From Paracoccus laeviglucosivorans (GTDB lineage Bacteria; Pseudomonadota; Alphaproteobacteria; Rhodobacterales; Rhodobacteraceae), in NCBI RefSeq assembly GCF_900182695.1, contig NZ_FXTK01000004.1, positions 124,001-188,000 on the forward strand: a stretch of 64,000 nucleotides of DNA. Direction: 5' to 3'. Position numbers and translations under genes: made by a program. The notes under the pieces are model-generated. The model did no database searches. It was not told the origin of the DNA and saw nothing but the letters and a program-made list of their open reading frames with translations. This document shows positions 7,457 to 15,758 of this stretch, piece after piece (positions within the stretch are counted from its first letter, which is position 1; the number at the start of each line of letters is the position of its first letter).

Positions 7457-8761
7457 TCAGACTTCCTCGCGACCCGAGGCGATGATGCAGATCAGCGTCA
7501 CCACCGATGCAGCCAGCATGTAATAGCCGACATGGCCAAGGCCATAGGTCTGCTGCAGCCACGTCGCGGCGTAAGGCGCCAGCGATGCGCCGAAGATGCC
7601 CGCGAAGTTGAAGGTGATCGACGACCCGGTATAGCGCACGCGCGTCGGGAAGGGTGCGGCAAGGGCTGCACCGATCACGCCATAGGTCAGGCCCATCAGG
7701 AACATGCCGATGGTGACGAACAGGTAGATGTTGCCCTCGCTTTCGGCCCCGCTCATCAGCGGTGCCAGCAGGAAGCTGAACGCGCCGATCAGGATGGTGA
7801 CCACGATCAGGAACGGACGACGACCGGTGCGATCCGCAACCTTGCCCGCAAACGGAATGGCAAGACCGAAGACGACCGACCCGAAGATCTGAATCTTCAG
7901 CGCGTCAAGGAACGGGATCTGCAGCACCTTGACGTTATAGGACAACAGCCAGGCCGAGCAGATGTAGAACAGCACGAACGTCACCAGCGCGACGAAAGTG
8001 CCCAGAAACAGGCTGCGCTTGTGATTGCGGAACAGTTCCACGACGGGGACTTCGACCCGCTCATGCTTCTTGATGGCTTCGGCGAATTCCGGCGTCTCGG
8101 TGATCGACAGGCGGACCCAAAGGCCCAGCACGATCAGCACGATGGACGCCAGGAACGGCAGACGCCAGCCCCATGCCAGCAGGTCGTCCTGCGACATGAA
8201 ATGCAGCAGCACCCAGAAAAAGCCCGAGGACAGGAACAACCCGACCGGAGCGCCCAGTTGCGGGAACATCCCATACCAGCTGCGCTTGCCTTCGGGGGCG
8301 TTTTCCGTGGCCAGCAGCACCGCGCCTCCCCATTCGCCGCCAAGACCGAAGCCCTGCCCAAAGCGGCACAGCGCCAACAGCGCCGGGGCCGCGACGCCGA
8401 TCTGGGCATAGGTCGGCAAAAGGCCGATGATGACGGTGGACACGCCCATGGTCAGCAGTGCCGCCACCAGCGTGGCCTTGCGCCCGATGCGGTCACCGAA
8501 ATGGCCGAAGACCACTGCGCCCAGCGGTCGCGCAAAGAACGCGATCGAGAAGGTCGCGAAAGACGCAAGCAGCGCCGTTGTCGCATCCTCACCGGGGAAA
8601 AACAGGGTCGGAAAGACCAGCACGGCGGCAGTCGCATAGACATAGAAGTCGAAGAACTCGATCGTCGTGCCGATCAGGCTTGCCAGCAGGACACGCGCGG
8701 GGGAATTGCGCCGCGTCCCGCCTTGCGCCGCATAGGACGCATTGAGGTTCTGATCAGTCAT
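7457..8761 (-). CDS. MHS-family major facilitator permease
   Basis: 434 aa, 12 predicted membrane helices. The motif G-H-F-G-D-R-I-G-R-K between helices 2 and 3, T-I-E-F-F-D-F-Y in helix 1 and R-F-G-Q-G-F-G-L-G-G-E-W-G-G in helix 4 are diagnostic of the metabolite:H+ symporter (MHS) group (ShiA, ProP, KgtP, CitA). It imports a small organic acid, betaine or similar compound by proton symport. The start at 8761 (MTDQN) comes right before the hydrophobic core. It is upstream of the GMC oxidoreductase on the same strand and divergent from the Hsp70-like gene; context suggests it feeds the oxidoreductase/amidohydrolase module. Confidence 0.87.
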   Translation of the reverse strand: MTDQNLNASYAAQGGTRRNSPARVLLASLIGTTIEFFDFYVYATAAVLVFPTLFFPGEDATTALLASFATFSIAFFARPLGAVVFGHFGDRIGRKATLVAALLTMGVSTVIIGLLPTYAQIGVAAPALLALCRFGQGFGLGGEWGGAVLLATENAPEGKRSWYGMFPQLGAPVGLFLSSGFFWVLLHFMSQDDLLAWGWRLPFLASIVLIVLGLWVRLSITETPEFAEAIKKHERVEVPVVELFRNHKRSLFLGTFVALVTFVLFYICSAWLLSYNVKVLQIPFLDALKIQIFGSVVFGLAIPFAGKVADRTGRRPFLIVVTILIGAFSFLLAPLMSGAESEGNIYLFVTIGMFLMGLTYGVIGAALAAPFPTRVRYTGSSITFNFAGIFGASLAPYAATWLQQTYGLGHVGYYMLAASVVTLICIIASGREEV

Positions 8762-8900
8762 TGTTTTCTTGGCTTTTTGAAGGTCCGCATAGTTGCCCTG
8801 GCATCGGATGCGATGTCGGGAACGGCTCGCGCTAACGCATTTTGCAAAGAAGATGAATGCCTGACGTATAAATAATTGCGAAAACATGACGGATTTGCGC

Positions 8901-8923
8901 AACGGCGTTACCTTTTCGCCGTT
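8901..8923. other. Perfect 7-base inverted repeat in a divergent intergenic region
   Basis: AACGGCG and CGCCGTT separated by 9 bases, within the 230-base gap between the MHS permease and the Hsp70-like gene. There is no U-tract, so an operator is more likely than a terminator. The rest of the gap shows an A/T-rich stretch near 8865-8890 that may hold the promoter(s) but no clear consensus. Confidence 0.35.
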
Positions 8924-8991
8924 CCACTTGCCCCTTTTGCGGATTGCGGCTATCTGCCCGGACCTTCCAATCACGCTTCCGGGGCCGGTTC

Positions 8992-10242
8992 ATGCAGGAC
9001 GCCATCATCGCCATCGACTTCGGCACGTCGAACAGCGCCGCCGCCATGCTGGACGGTGGCCGCATCCGCCGCATCCCCATCGAGGACGGGGCCGAAACCC
9101 TGCCGACTGCAGTGTTTTTTCCCATCCGCAAGGGCGGCATGAAGATCGGCGCCGCTGCGGCCGAAGCCCTGATCGACGGCGAGGAAGGCCGCTATATGCG
9201 GGCGCTGAAAAGCGTGCTTGGCACGTCCCTTGTCCATGAGGAACGCCTGATCGGCGGCAAGCGCCGCACGGTTGCCAGCATCGTCACCGAATTTCTGATC
9301 GAACTAAAATCCCGCGCCGAGGCCGCGACCGGCCACCGCTTTACCCGCGTGCTGTCGGGCCGGCCAGTGCACTTCCATACCAGAAATCCCGATCGCGATG
9401 CGCAGGCAGAAGCGGACCTGCGCGGCTGCTATCTGGCCGCGGGCTTCACCGATGTCGATTTTCTGGTCGAGCCGGAGGCAGCAGCGCTGGCCTCGCACGG
9501 ATTGGCCGATGCAGGGCTGGGGCTGATCGTGGACATCGGCGGCGGCACCTCGGATTTTTCGGTCTTCCGCAGCGGTGCGGATGGGGTTGATATTCTGGCC
9601 AATCACGGCATCCGACTGGGCGGCACGGATTTCGACCATGCGGTGTCGATGGCCCATGCCATGCCAGCGTTGGGCCATGGCGGCACGCTGAAGCGTGAGA
9701 TGGGCACGGGCCTGCTACCTGTGCCGAACGCGGTCTATTCCGATCTGGCGACATGGGCGCGCATTCCATTTCTTTACGTCCCTGAAACCCGGCGCATGGC
9801 ACAGGACATGGCGAAACTTGCCACCGACCGCACCGCAATGAAGCGCCTTGTCACCGTGCTGGACGAAGAGCTGGGCCATGAGCTGGCCTTTGCCGTCGAA
9901 CGCGGCAAGATCGCGGCGAATGGCGGTGATGGCGGCATGATCGGCATGGGCTTTATCGAACCCGGCCTGAAACGCCCGGTCACGCCCGAAACGTTGGACG
10001 CGGCGCTGATGAGCTATCGCGCCGATCTGCTGGACGCCGCGCGCGAGACGCTGGCCATGGCCGGGGTCACGCCCGACCGGATCGGCAGCGTGGTTCTGGT
10101 CGGCGGCTCCAGCTTGATGGGTCTGGTTTCCAGCGCCGCAACCGAGCTTTGCCCGACTGCGGCGCTGAAACGTTCGGACGCCTTTACCGCCGTGGTGGAC
10201 GGTTTGGCGCTGGGAACCGCGCGGCTGGCTCAGCCTGCATAG
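8992..10242 (+). CDS. Hsp70-family actin-like ATPase (YegD-like)
   Basis: 416 aa, covering only the nucleotide-binding domain of Hsp70: phosphate-1 motif AIDFGTSNSA (residues about 7-16), phosphate-2 DIGGGTSDFS, adenosine motif VLVGGSSLMGLV. The substrate-binding domain of DnaK is missing, as in E. coli YegD. It probably acts as a regulatory or stress ATPase; the client is unknown. The start at 8992 (MQDAIIAIDFG) begins directly at the ATPase fold; an earlier in-frame ATG at 8944 adds a basic stretch without homology. Divergent from the MHS permease; its 3' end overlaps the convergent tenA gene by 13 bases. Confidence 0.82.
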   Translation: MQDAIIAIDFGTSNSAAAMLDGGRIRRIPIEDGAETLPTAVFFPIRKGGMKIGAAAAEALIDGEEGRYMRALKSVLGTSLVHEERLIGGKRRTVASIVTEFLIELKSRAEAATGHRFTRVLSGRPVHFHTRNPDRDAQAEADLRGCYLAAGFTDVDFLVEPEAAALASHGLADAGLGLIVDIGGGTSDFSVFRSGADGVDILANHGIRLGGTDFDHAVSMAHAMPALGHGGTLKREMGTGLLPVPNAVYSDLATWARIPFLYVPETRRMAQDMAKLATDRTAMKRLVTVLDEELGHELAFAVERGKIAANGGDGGMIGMGFIEPGLKRPVTPETLDAALMSYRADLLDAARETLAMAGVTPDRIGSVVLVGGSSLMGLVSSAATELCPTAALKRSDAFTAVVDGLALGTARLAQPA

Positions 10243-10874
10243 GCCGCGTCGAAGAACGCGCGTTCTAGTGCCACGGCGCGGCGGAAAAAGTCATGCGCCT
10301 GTGCCGGGGCATCCGGCCCCACCCGGTCCAGTTCCGCACGCAGGAACGCCACGAAATCGCGAAAGAACGGATTGTCGTGCAGTGTGATCCATTCGGCATG
10401 GACGAAATTCCGGGGCAAGGGCCGGGGCGCACGGGATGCCCAGTCCAGATACAGCCATTCCGCCACGCACAGCACGGAAAGCACGGCGGGGTATGACCGC
10501 GTTGCCGCCGCTTCGCGCATGATCGCCTGAAAGCCTGCCGTGGGCGCGGTATCGGGGATGGCCGCCCGCGCTGCTGTGCTGATCCCCAGCGCATTGAAGC
10601 TGCGCAGAAAATAGTCGTTCTCATCGCCCGAGACCATGCCCGCGAATTGCCCGAATCGCAGACGCGAGGTGAAACGGTCTGAGGATGCGATGGCCCCGCC
10701 CAGCAATGTCAGGAACGCATCCAGAAAGCGGTGATCCTGCACCAGATAGGCGCCCATCACGGCGTCGGGCACCGTGCCGTCGCATAATTCACGCACAAAG
10801 CGATGATTGGCAGCGGCCGACCAGTCGGGTTCGCTGGCAAGGCGCAGGGTGTCGGTAAAGCGTGTTTCGGTCAT
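10230..10874 (-). CDS. tenA: TenA family aminopyrimidine aminohydrolase / thiaminase II
   Basis: 214 aa, all-helical TenA fold. Visible key residues are Asp47 in YLVQDHRFLD, Cys136 in VLCVAEWLY (the catalytic Cys of the TenA_C group) and the C-terminal Phe/Glu-rich helix ALERAFFD. It hydrolyses aminomethyl- or formylaminomethyl-pyrimidine from degraded thiamine to HMP, salvaging the pyrimidine. It stands alone here, but a TPP riboswitch precedes it on the same strand, which fixes the pathway. The start at 10874 (MTETRF) has an AAAGGAAA ribosome site about 6 bases away. The 3' end overlaps the convergent Hsp70-like gene by 13 bases. Confidence 0.9.
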   Translation of the reverse strand: MTETRFTDTLRLASEPDWSAAANHRFVRELCDGTVPDAVMGAYLVQDHRFLDAFLTLLGGAIASSDRFTSRLRFGQFAGMVSGDENDYFLRSFNALGISTAARAAIPDTAPTAGFQAIMREAAATRSYPAVLSVLCVAEWLYLDWASRAPRPLPRNFVHAEWITLHDNPFFRDFVAFLRAELDRVGPDAPAQAHDFFRRAVALERAFFDAAYAG

Positions 10875-10924
10875 CCGTCGTTTCCTTTCGACATGACAAC
10901 CGGCGTCAGGCAGGTCTGATATGT

Positions 10925-11013
10925 CCCGTCCCTTCGCCGGCATGATCCGGTTCAGGTTCAAAGGGTCACCGCGCATTCATCGGTTTCTCAGCCCCTTGCG
11001 GGACTCCCCTCGG
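10925..11013 (-). promoter_or_regulatory. TPP riboswitch (THI element) upstream of tenA
   Basis: On the minus strand the leader reads GGGGAGTCCC, then GGGGCTGAGA, a variable P3 arm, then ACCCTTTGAACCTGA, CCGGATCATGCCGG and CGAAGGGA. GCTGAGA, TGAACCTGA and the GCGAAGGGA end are the most conserved parts of the TPP aptamer and all are in order and spacing. About 50 bases separate the aptamer from the tenA start codon. No clear intrinsic terminator follows, so control is more likely at translation initiation, as in many proteobacteria. TPP binding should repress tenA. Confidence 0.95.
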
Positions 11014-11138
11014 AAACACAAAGGCTAGGCGGGCGTCACGCAGATGTCACGCCCGCATCGCACAGGGAAACGGTATTCCATGCTTGCAGCCCGGCGCGTT
11101 CTGCTATGTGTTTGAAGCGCGCATCCTGGACGAGGACG

Positions 11139-12308
11139 ATGACGACCACCGAGGCCACAGACCGCCAGACCGATCCCACCAAGCCCGGCATCCGTGCAAC
11201 GGGCCTGAGGGCACACCGACAACCGCTGTTGACCAATATCTCGGCGGCGCGCTGGCTGCTTCTGGCGATCGTGCTGGCCTCGATCTATTTCTTCCACGGC
11301 TTTCTGGTGCCGGTGCTGGCTGCGACCGTTATCGCGCTGGCAAGCTGGCCCTTGCGCGAACGCAGCGTGCATCAGGCCGGACTGGGACGCACGATGACGG
11401 CGACGTTCATGGTGCTGGTGCTGGTCTGCTTTATCGTCATTCCGATCACCATGGCGCTGGCCTATGCCTTCCGCGAGCTGAAGGACTGGATCAACTGGGC
11501 GATTCTGGTGAACGCGGCGGGTGCGCCGACGCCGGCATGGATGGTCGATCTGCCGCAGATCGGCGATTGGCTGGATCAGAACTGGCAGACCTATATCGGT
11601 CATCCCGGCGGTATCAGTGAAATCGTTCAGGCGGTATCGGGGTCCAACATCGGCACGATCTATCGCGGGGCGCTGACGGCCGGGTCGCTGGCGTTTCACC
11701 TGTTCCTGACGCTGCTGTTCCTGCTGATCACGCTGTTCGTGCTGTATCGCGACGGCGACCGGATCGTGGCGCAGATGGACCGCGTGGGCGCCCGCATCCT
11801 TCCCGATCGCTGGGACAGGCTGTCGCGCGTCGTGCCCGCCACCATCAGTTCGACCGTGACCGGCATGACGCTGATCGCGATCGGCGAAGGCTTCATCCTT
11901 GGCATCGCTTATTGGATCGCGGGCGTGCCTTCGCCCGTCACGTTCGGGGTCATCACCGGCTTCATGGCGCTGATCCCCGGCGGCGCGCCTTTGTCGTTCA
12001 CTCTGGTTTCCGTCTATCTGGCGGCCAGCGGCTCGCCCCTGGCGGGGCTGGGGTTGTTCCTGTGGGGCTCGATCGAGCTGTTCATCGTGGACAAGACCAT
12101 CCGCCCGCTGCTGGTCGGCGGCCCGGTCAAGCTGCCGTTCCTGCCCACGTTCTTTGGGCTGGTCGGAGGGGTCAAGACCATGGGCATCGTCGGGCTGTTC
12201 GTCGGCCCGGTGCTGATGGCGCTGCTGGTCTCGATCTGGCGTGAATGGCAGCGCGAGATTTCCGAGGATGAATTGAAGCGCGCAGACATGCCCGTGGTCC
12301 GCGAATAG
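11139..12308 (+). CDS. AI-2E family (PF01594) membrane permease
   Basis: About 389 aa. N-terminal helices (SAARWLLLAIVLASIYFF, then VLAATVIALASWPL), a soluble middle segment, then a block of five or more helices ending VGLFVGPVLMALLVSIW, the organisation of the AI-2E/YdiK/PerM transporter family. Members include Na+/H+ or Li+ antiporters and the putative autoinducer exporter TqsA, so the transported substrate is not predictable. The start at 11139 (MTTTEATD) has a GAGG close upstream; an alternative ATG at 11106 would add 11 residues. Divergent from the tenA riboswitch and followed by the transglutaminase cluster after 115 bases, where I see no terminator. Confidence 0.82.
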   Translation: MTTTEATDRQTDPTKPGIRATGLRAHRQPLLTNISAARWLLLAIVLASIYFFHGFLVPVLAATVIALASWPLRERSVHQAGLGRTMTATFMVLVLVCFIVIPITMALAYAFRELKDWINWAILVNAAGAPTPAWMVDLPQIGDWLDQNWQTYIGHPGGISEIVQAVSGSNIGTIYRGALTAGSLAFHLFLTLLFLLITLFVLYRDGDRIVAQMDRVGARILPDRWDRLSRVVPATISSTVTGMTLIAIGEGFILGIAYWIAGVPSPVTFGVITGFMALIPGGAPLSFTLVSVYLAASGSPLAGLGLFLWGSIELFIVDKTIRPLLVGGPVKLPFLPTFFGLVGGVKTMGIVGLFVGPVLMALLVSIWREWQREISEDELKRADMPVVRE

Positions 12309-12423
12309 CTTTGCCTGTTTTTACGGCAGACACTCGCTTTCATCCGCGACGGGTTCGGACGCTGTTCCCAACCGCCACACTGCGCTGTTAGTCAGTAAAG
12401 ACAGGTAAACGGGGAAACGTGAC

Positions 12424-15400
12424 ATGTCGATCAAGGCCAGCATCCATCACCTGACCCATTACGTTTACGACAATCCGGTCATCCTTGGCCCCCAGGTGAT
12501 CCGGCTGCGCCCTGCCCCCTATTCCCGCACGCGCGTCATCTCTCACAGCCTCAAGGTCAGTCCGGGCGGGCATTTCGTGAACCACCAGCTGGATCCTTTC
12601 GGCAACTGGCTGGCGCGTTTCGTTTTTCCCGATCCGGTGCGCGAATTGAAGATCGAGGTCGATCTGGTCGCGGACATGACCGTCTACAATCCCTTCGACT
12701 TCTTCACCGAGGAAAGCGCCGAACACTGGCCCTTTGACTATCCGCCGGAATTGGTCGAGGAGTTGGTGATCTATCGCCAGCCTGAACCCGCCGGGCCGCG
12801 CCTGACCGCGCTTTTGGCCAGCATCCCGCGCGACCGCATGCGGACCACCGATTTCATCGTCGCCCTGAACGCCCGCATCGCGCATGAGGTGGGCTATACC
12901 ATCCGCCTTGAACCCGGCGTCCAGACCCCCGAGGAGACGTTGGCAACCGCATCGGGTTCTTGCCGCGACAGCAGTTGGCTGCTGGTGCAGGCGCTGCGGC
13001 ATCTGGGCTTTGCGGCGCGGTTCGTGTCGGGCTACCTGATCCAGTTGAAGCCGGACCTCAAGGCGCTGGACGGGCCTTCGGGGACGGAACACGACTTCAC
13101 CGACCTGCACGCCTGGGCCGAGGTCTATATTCCGGGCGCAGGCTGGATCGGGCTGGACCCCACTTCGGGGCTGCTGACCGGGGAAAGCCATATCCCGCTG
13201 GCCGCGACCCCGCATTACCGCAACGCCGCGCCGATCAGCGGCGGCTATATCGGGCAGGCGCAGACGGAATTCCATTTCGACATGCAGGTGCGCCGCGTGG
13301 CGGAACATCCGCGCATAACCAAGCCGTTCAGCGACGATGCGTGGGACGAATTGAACGCGCTTGGCGAAAAGGTCGACCGGGCGCTGGCGGACGGCGACGT
13401 GCGCCTGACCATGGGGGGGGAGCCGACCTTTGTGTCCATCGACGATTTTGAAAGCGCCGAATGGAACACCGCCGCCGTCGGTCCCGTGAAACGCCAGCTT
13501 GCCGATACGCTGATCCGGCGGCTGCGCAACCGCTTCGCGCCGGGCGGTTTCCTGCATTACGGACAGGGCAAGTGGTATCCCGGCGAAACACTGCCGCGCT
13601 GGACATTCTCGCTTTACTGGCGGCGCGACGGCCAACCCATCTGGCAAAACCCTGCCCTCATCGCCTCCGAGGGGCAGGACCATCAGGCCACACCCCTGCA
13701 ATCGCAGGAATTGCTGCGCGAAATTGCCGCCGAACTGGACCTGCCCGCGGGCAATATCATCCCGGCCTATGAAGATCCCGGCGAATGGCTGCTGCGCGAA
13801 GCGAAGCTGCCCGACAATGTGACGCCGGAAAACAACCGCCTGAAAGACCCCGAGGAACGCCACCGCATCGCCACGGTCTTTGGTCGCGGGCTGACCGAAC
13901 CCGTGGGTTTCGTGCTGCCCGTCCAACCTTGGCAGGCCCGCGACGGCGGCAGCAATTGGCAGTCCGAGGCGTGGCGGCTGCGGCGCGGCCATATGTATCT
14001 GGTGCCGGGCGACAGTGCCCTTGGCTATCGCCTGCCCTTGGGCAGCCTGCCCTGGCTCAGCCCTGCGGAATACCCCTATGTCAACGAAATGGACCCGACC
14101 ATCGCGCGGCCCGATCTGCCCAAGCCCCAGCCGCTGGACGCGATCCGCAAGACGCAACCCGTCGCCAGCTTTACCGCCGGCGGCCCGCGTCAGGACATTC
14201 AGGACCAGACCACGGACGAGGTGCAAGGGCTGGTGCGCACGGCATTGGCGGTCGAGCCGCGGGATGGGCGGCTTTGCGTCTTCATGCCCCCGGTCACCCG
14301 GCTTGAGGATTATCTGGACCTGCTGCAAGCCGCCGAATCCGCCGCCCTGCGCCTTGGGCTGAAAATCCACGTCGAAGGTTACGCCCCGCCGCATGACCCG
14401 CGCCTGAACGTGATCCGCGTGGCCCCCGATCCCGGCGTGATCGAGGTGAACATCCACCCCGCGCAAAGCTGGGCCGATTGCGTGTCGATCACACAGGGCG
14501 TCTATGACGAGGCGCGGCAGTCACGCCTTGGCGCCGATAAGTTCATGATCGACGGCAAGCATACCGGCACCGGCGGCGGCAACCATGTCGTCGTGGGTGG
14601 GGCCACGACGATGGACAGCCCCTTTCTGCGGCGCCCCGACCTGCTGGCCAGCCTGATCCTGCACTGGAACCGCCACCCCTCGCTGTCCTATCTGTTCTCG
14701 GGGCTGTTCATCGGGCCGACCAGTCAGGCGCCACGCATGGATGAAGCGCGCCATGACGCGCTTTACGAAATGGAGATCGCGCTGTCGCAGATCCCCGCGC
14801 CGGACAAGGGCGCAAGCCCGCCACCCTGGCTGGTGGACCGGCTGCTGCGCAACATGCTGACCGATGTGACGGGCAACACGCATCGCGCCGAAATCTGCAT
14901 CGACAAGCTGTATTCCCCCGACGGTCCCACCGGACGTCTGGGTCTGGTCGAATTCCGCGGCTTCGAAATGCCGCCCGATCCCCGCATGAGCCTTGCGCAG
15001 CAATTGCTGATCCGGGCGCTGATCGCACGGTTCTGGGCCAGCCCTGCTACCGGCGATCTGACCCGCTGGGGCACCGCGCTGCATGACCGCTTCATGCTGC
15101 CGCATTACCTGTGGCAGGATTTCCGCGACGTTCTGGCCGATCTGGCTGCCCACGGTTTTGCGCTGCGCGAGGACTGGTTTCAGGCCAGCCACGAATTCCG
15201 CTTCCCCTTCTGCGGCGAGGTCGAGGCGATGGGCGCGCATCTGGAACTGCGTCAGGCGTTGGAGCCATGGCACGTGCTGGGCGAAACCGGGGCCATCGGC
15301 GGCACGGTGCGCTATACCGACAGCTCGACCGAGCGGTTGCAGGTGAAACTTGCGACCGCCGATCCGACCCGCTTCAGCGTGCTGTGCAATGGCCGCAAGC

Positions 15401-15750
15401 TGCCCATGCAGGACATCGGCGGCGGCGAGGCGGTGGCGGGCCTGCGCTACAAGGCGTGGCAACCCGCCTCGGCCATGCACCCGGCGCTGCCGGTCGATAC
15501 GCCCCTGACCTTCGACATCTGGGACAACTGGTCCGGTCGGGCGGTCGGCGGCTGCACCTATCACGTGGCCCATCCCGGCGGGCGCAGCTATGACACATTC
15601 CCCGTCAATGGAAATGAGGCCGAGGCCCGCCGCCTTGCCCGCTTCCAGCCCTTCGGCCACAGCCCCGGCCATGACTTCAAGCCACAGTCCGAGCGAATCT
15701 CACGGGAATTTCCCATGACGCTTGACCTGCGCAGGCCGCTGGGCGTCTAG
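12424..15750 (+). CDS. Transglutaminase-like/DUF2126 protein
   Basis: 1108 aa. Residues 1-85 match the N-terminal beta domain of bacterial transglutaminase-like proteins (SIHHLTHYVYDNPV, RLRPAP). Residues about 150-250 form a transglutaminase/papain-like core with the triad Cys180 (ASGSCRDSSW), His229 (DLHAWAEVY) and Asp245 (WIGLDPTSG). The remaining about 800 residues are DUF2126 (for example LTMGGEPTFVS, FLHYGQGKWYPGE, GGGNHVVVGG). It begins a tight cluster with a circularly permuted ATP-grasp/alpha-E fusion 8 bases downstream and a second transglutaminase. Such sets have been proposed to make or modify peptides by amide-bond chemistry; no product is known. No signal peptide, so probably cytoplasmic. 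RBS is weak (GGGGAAA about 6 bases before ATG). Confidence 0.88.
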   Translation: MSIKASIHHLTHYVYDNPVILGPQVIRLRPAPYSRTRVISHSLKVSPGGHFVNHQLDPFGNWLARFVFPDPVRELKIEVDLVADMTVYNPFDFFTEESAEHWPFDYPPELVEELVIYRQPEPAGPRLTALLASIPRDRMRTTDFIVALNARIAHEVGYTIRLEPGVQTPEETLATASGSCRDSSWLLVQALRHLGFAARFVSGYLIQLKPDLKALDGPSGTEHDFTDLHAWAEVYIPGAGWIGLDPTSGLLTGESHIPLAATPHYRNAAPISGGYIGQAQTEFHFDMQVRRVAEHPRITKPFSDDAWDELNALGEKVDRALADGDVRLTMGGEPTFVSIDDFESAEWNTAAVGPVKRQLADTLIRRLRNRFAPGGFLHYGQGKWYPGETLPRWTFSLYWRRDGQPIWQNPALIASEGQDHQATPLQSQELLREIAAELDLPAGNIIPAYEDPGEWLLREAKLPDNVTPENNRLKDPEERHRIATVFGRGLTEPVGFVLPVQPWQARDGGSNWQSEAWRLRRGHMYLVPGDSALGYRLPLGSLPWLSPAEYPYVNEMDPTIARPDLPKPQPLDAIRKTQPVASFTAGGPRQDIQDQTTDEVQGLVRTALAVEPRDGRLCVFMPPVTRLEDYLDLLQAAESAALRLGLKIHVEGYAPPHDPRLNVIRVAPDPGVIEVNIHPAQSWADCVSITQGVYDEARQSRLGADKFMIDGKHTGTGGGNHVVVGGATTMDSPFLRRPDLLASLILHWNRHPSLSYLFSGLFIGPTSQAPRMDEARHDALYEMEIALSQIPAPDKGASPPPWLVDRLLRNMLTDVTGNTHRAEICIDKLYSPDGPTGRLGLVEFRGFEMPPDPRMSLAQQLLIRALIARFWASPATGDLTRWGTALHDRFMLPHYLWQDFRDVLADLAAHGFALREDWFQASHEFRFPFCGEVEAMGAHLELRQALEPWHVLGETGAIGGTVRYTDSSTERLQVKLATADPTRFSVLCNGRKLPMQDIGGGEAVAGLRYKAWQPASAMHPALPVDTPLTFDIWDNWSGRAVGGCTYHVAHPGGRSYDTFPVNGNEAEARRLARFQPFGHSPGHDFKPQSERISREFPMTLDLRRPLGV

Positions 15751-15758
15751 TCCGCCGC

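Noticed and set aside
7418..8875. Plus-strand open frame of about 485 codons opposite the MHS permease
   Set aside because: Gln/Arg/Asp-rich low-complexity translation typical of antisense to a membrane protein; no motifs.
12388..14466. Long open frame (about 690 codons) on the minus strand opposite the DUF2126 gene
   Set aside because: Composition is the usual antisense shadow of a GC-rich coding strand (Gln/Arg/His/Gly-rich, no family motifs); the plus-strand gene has a full catalytic triad.
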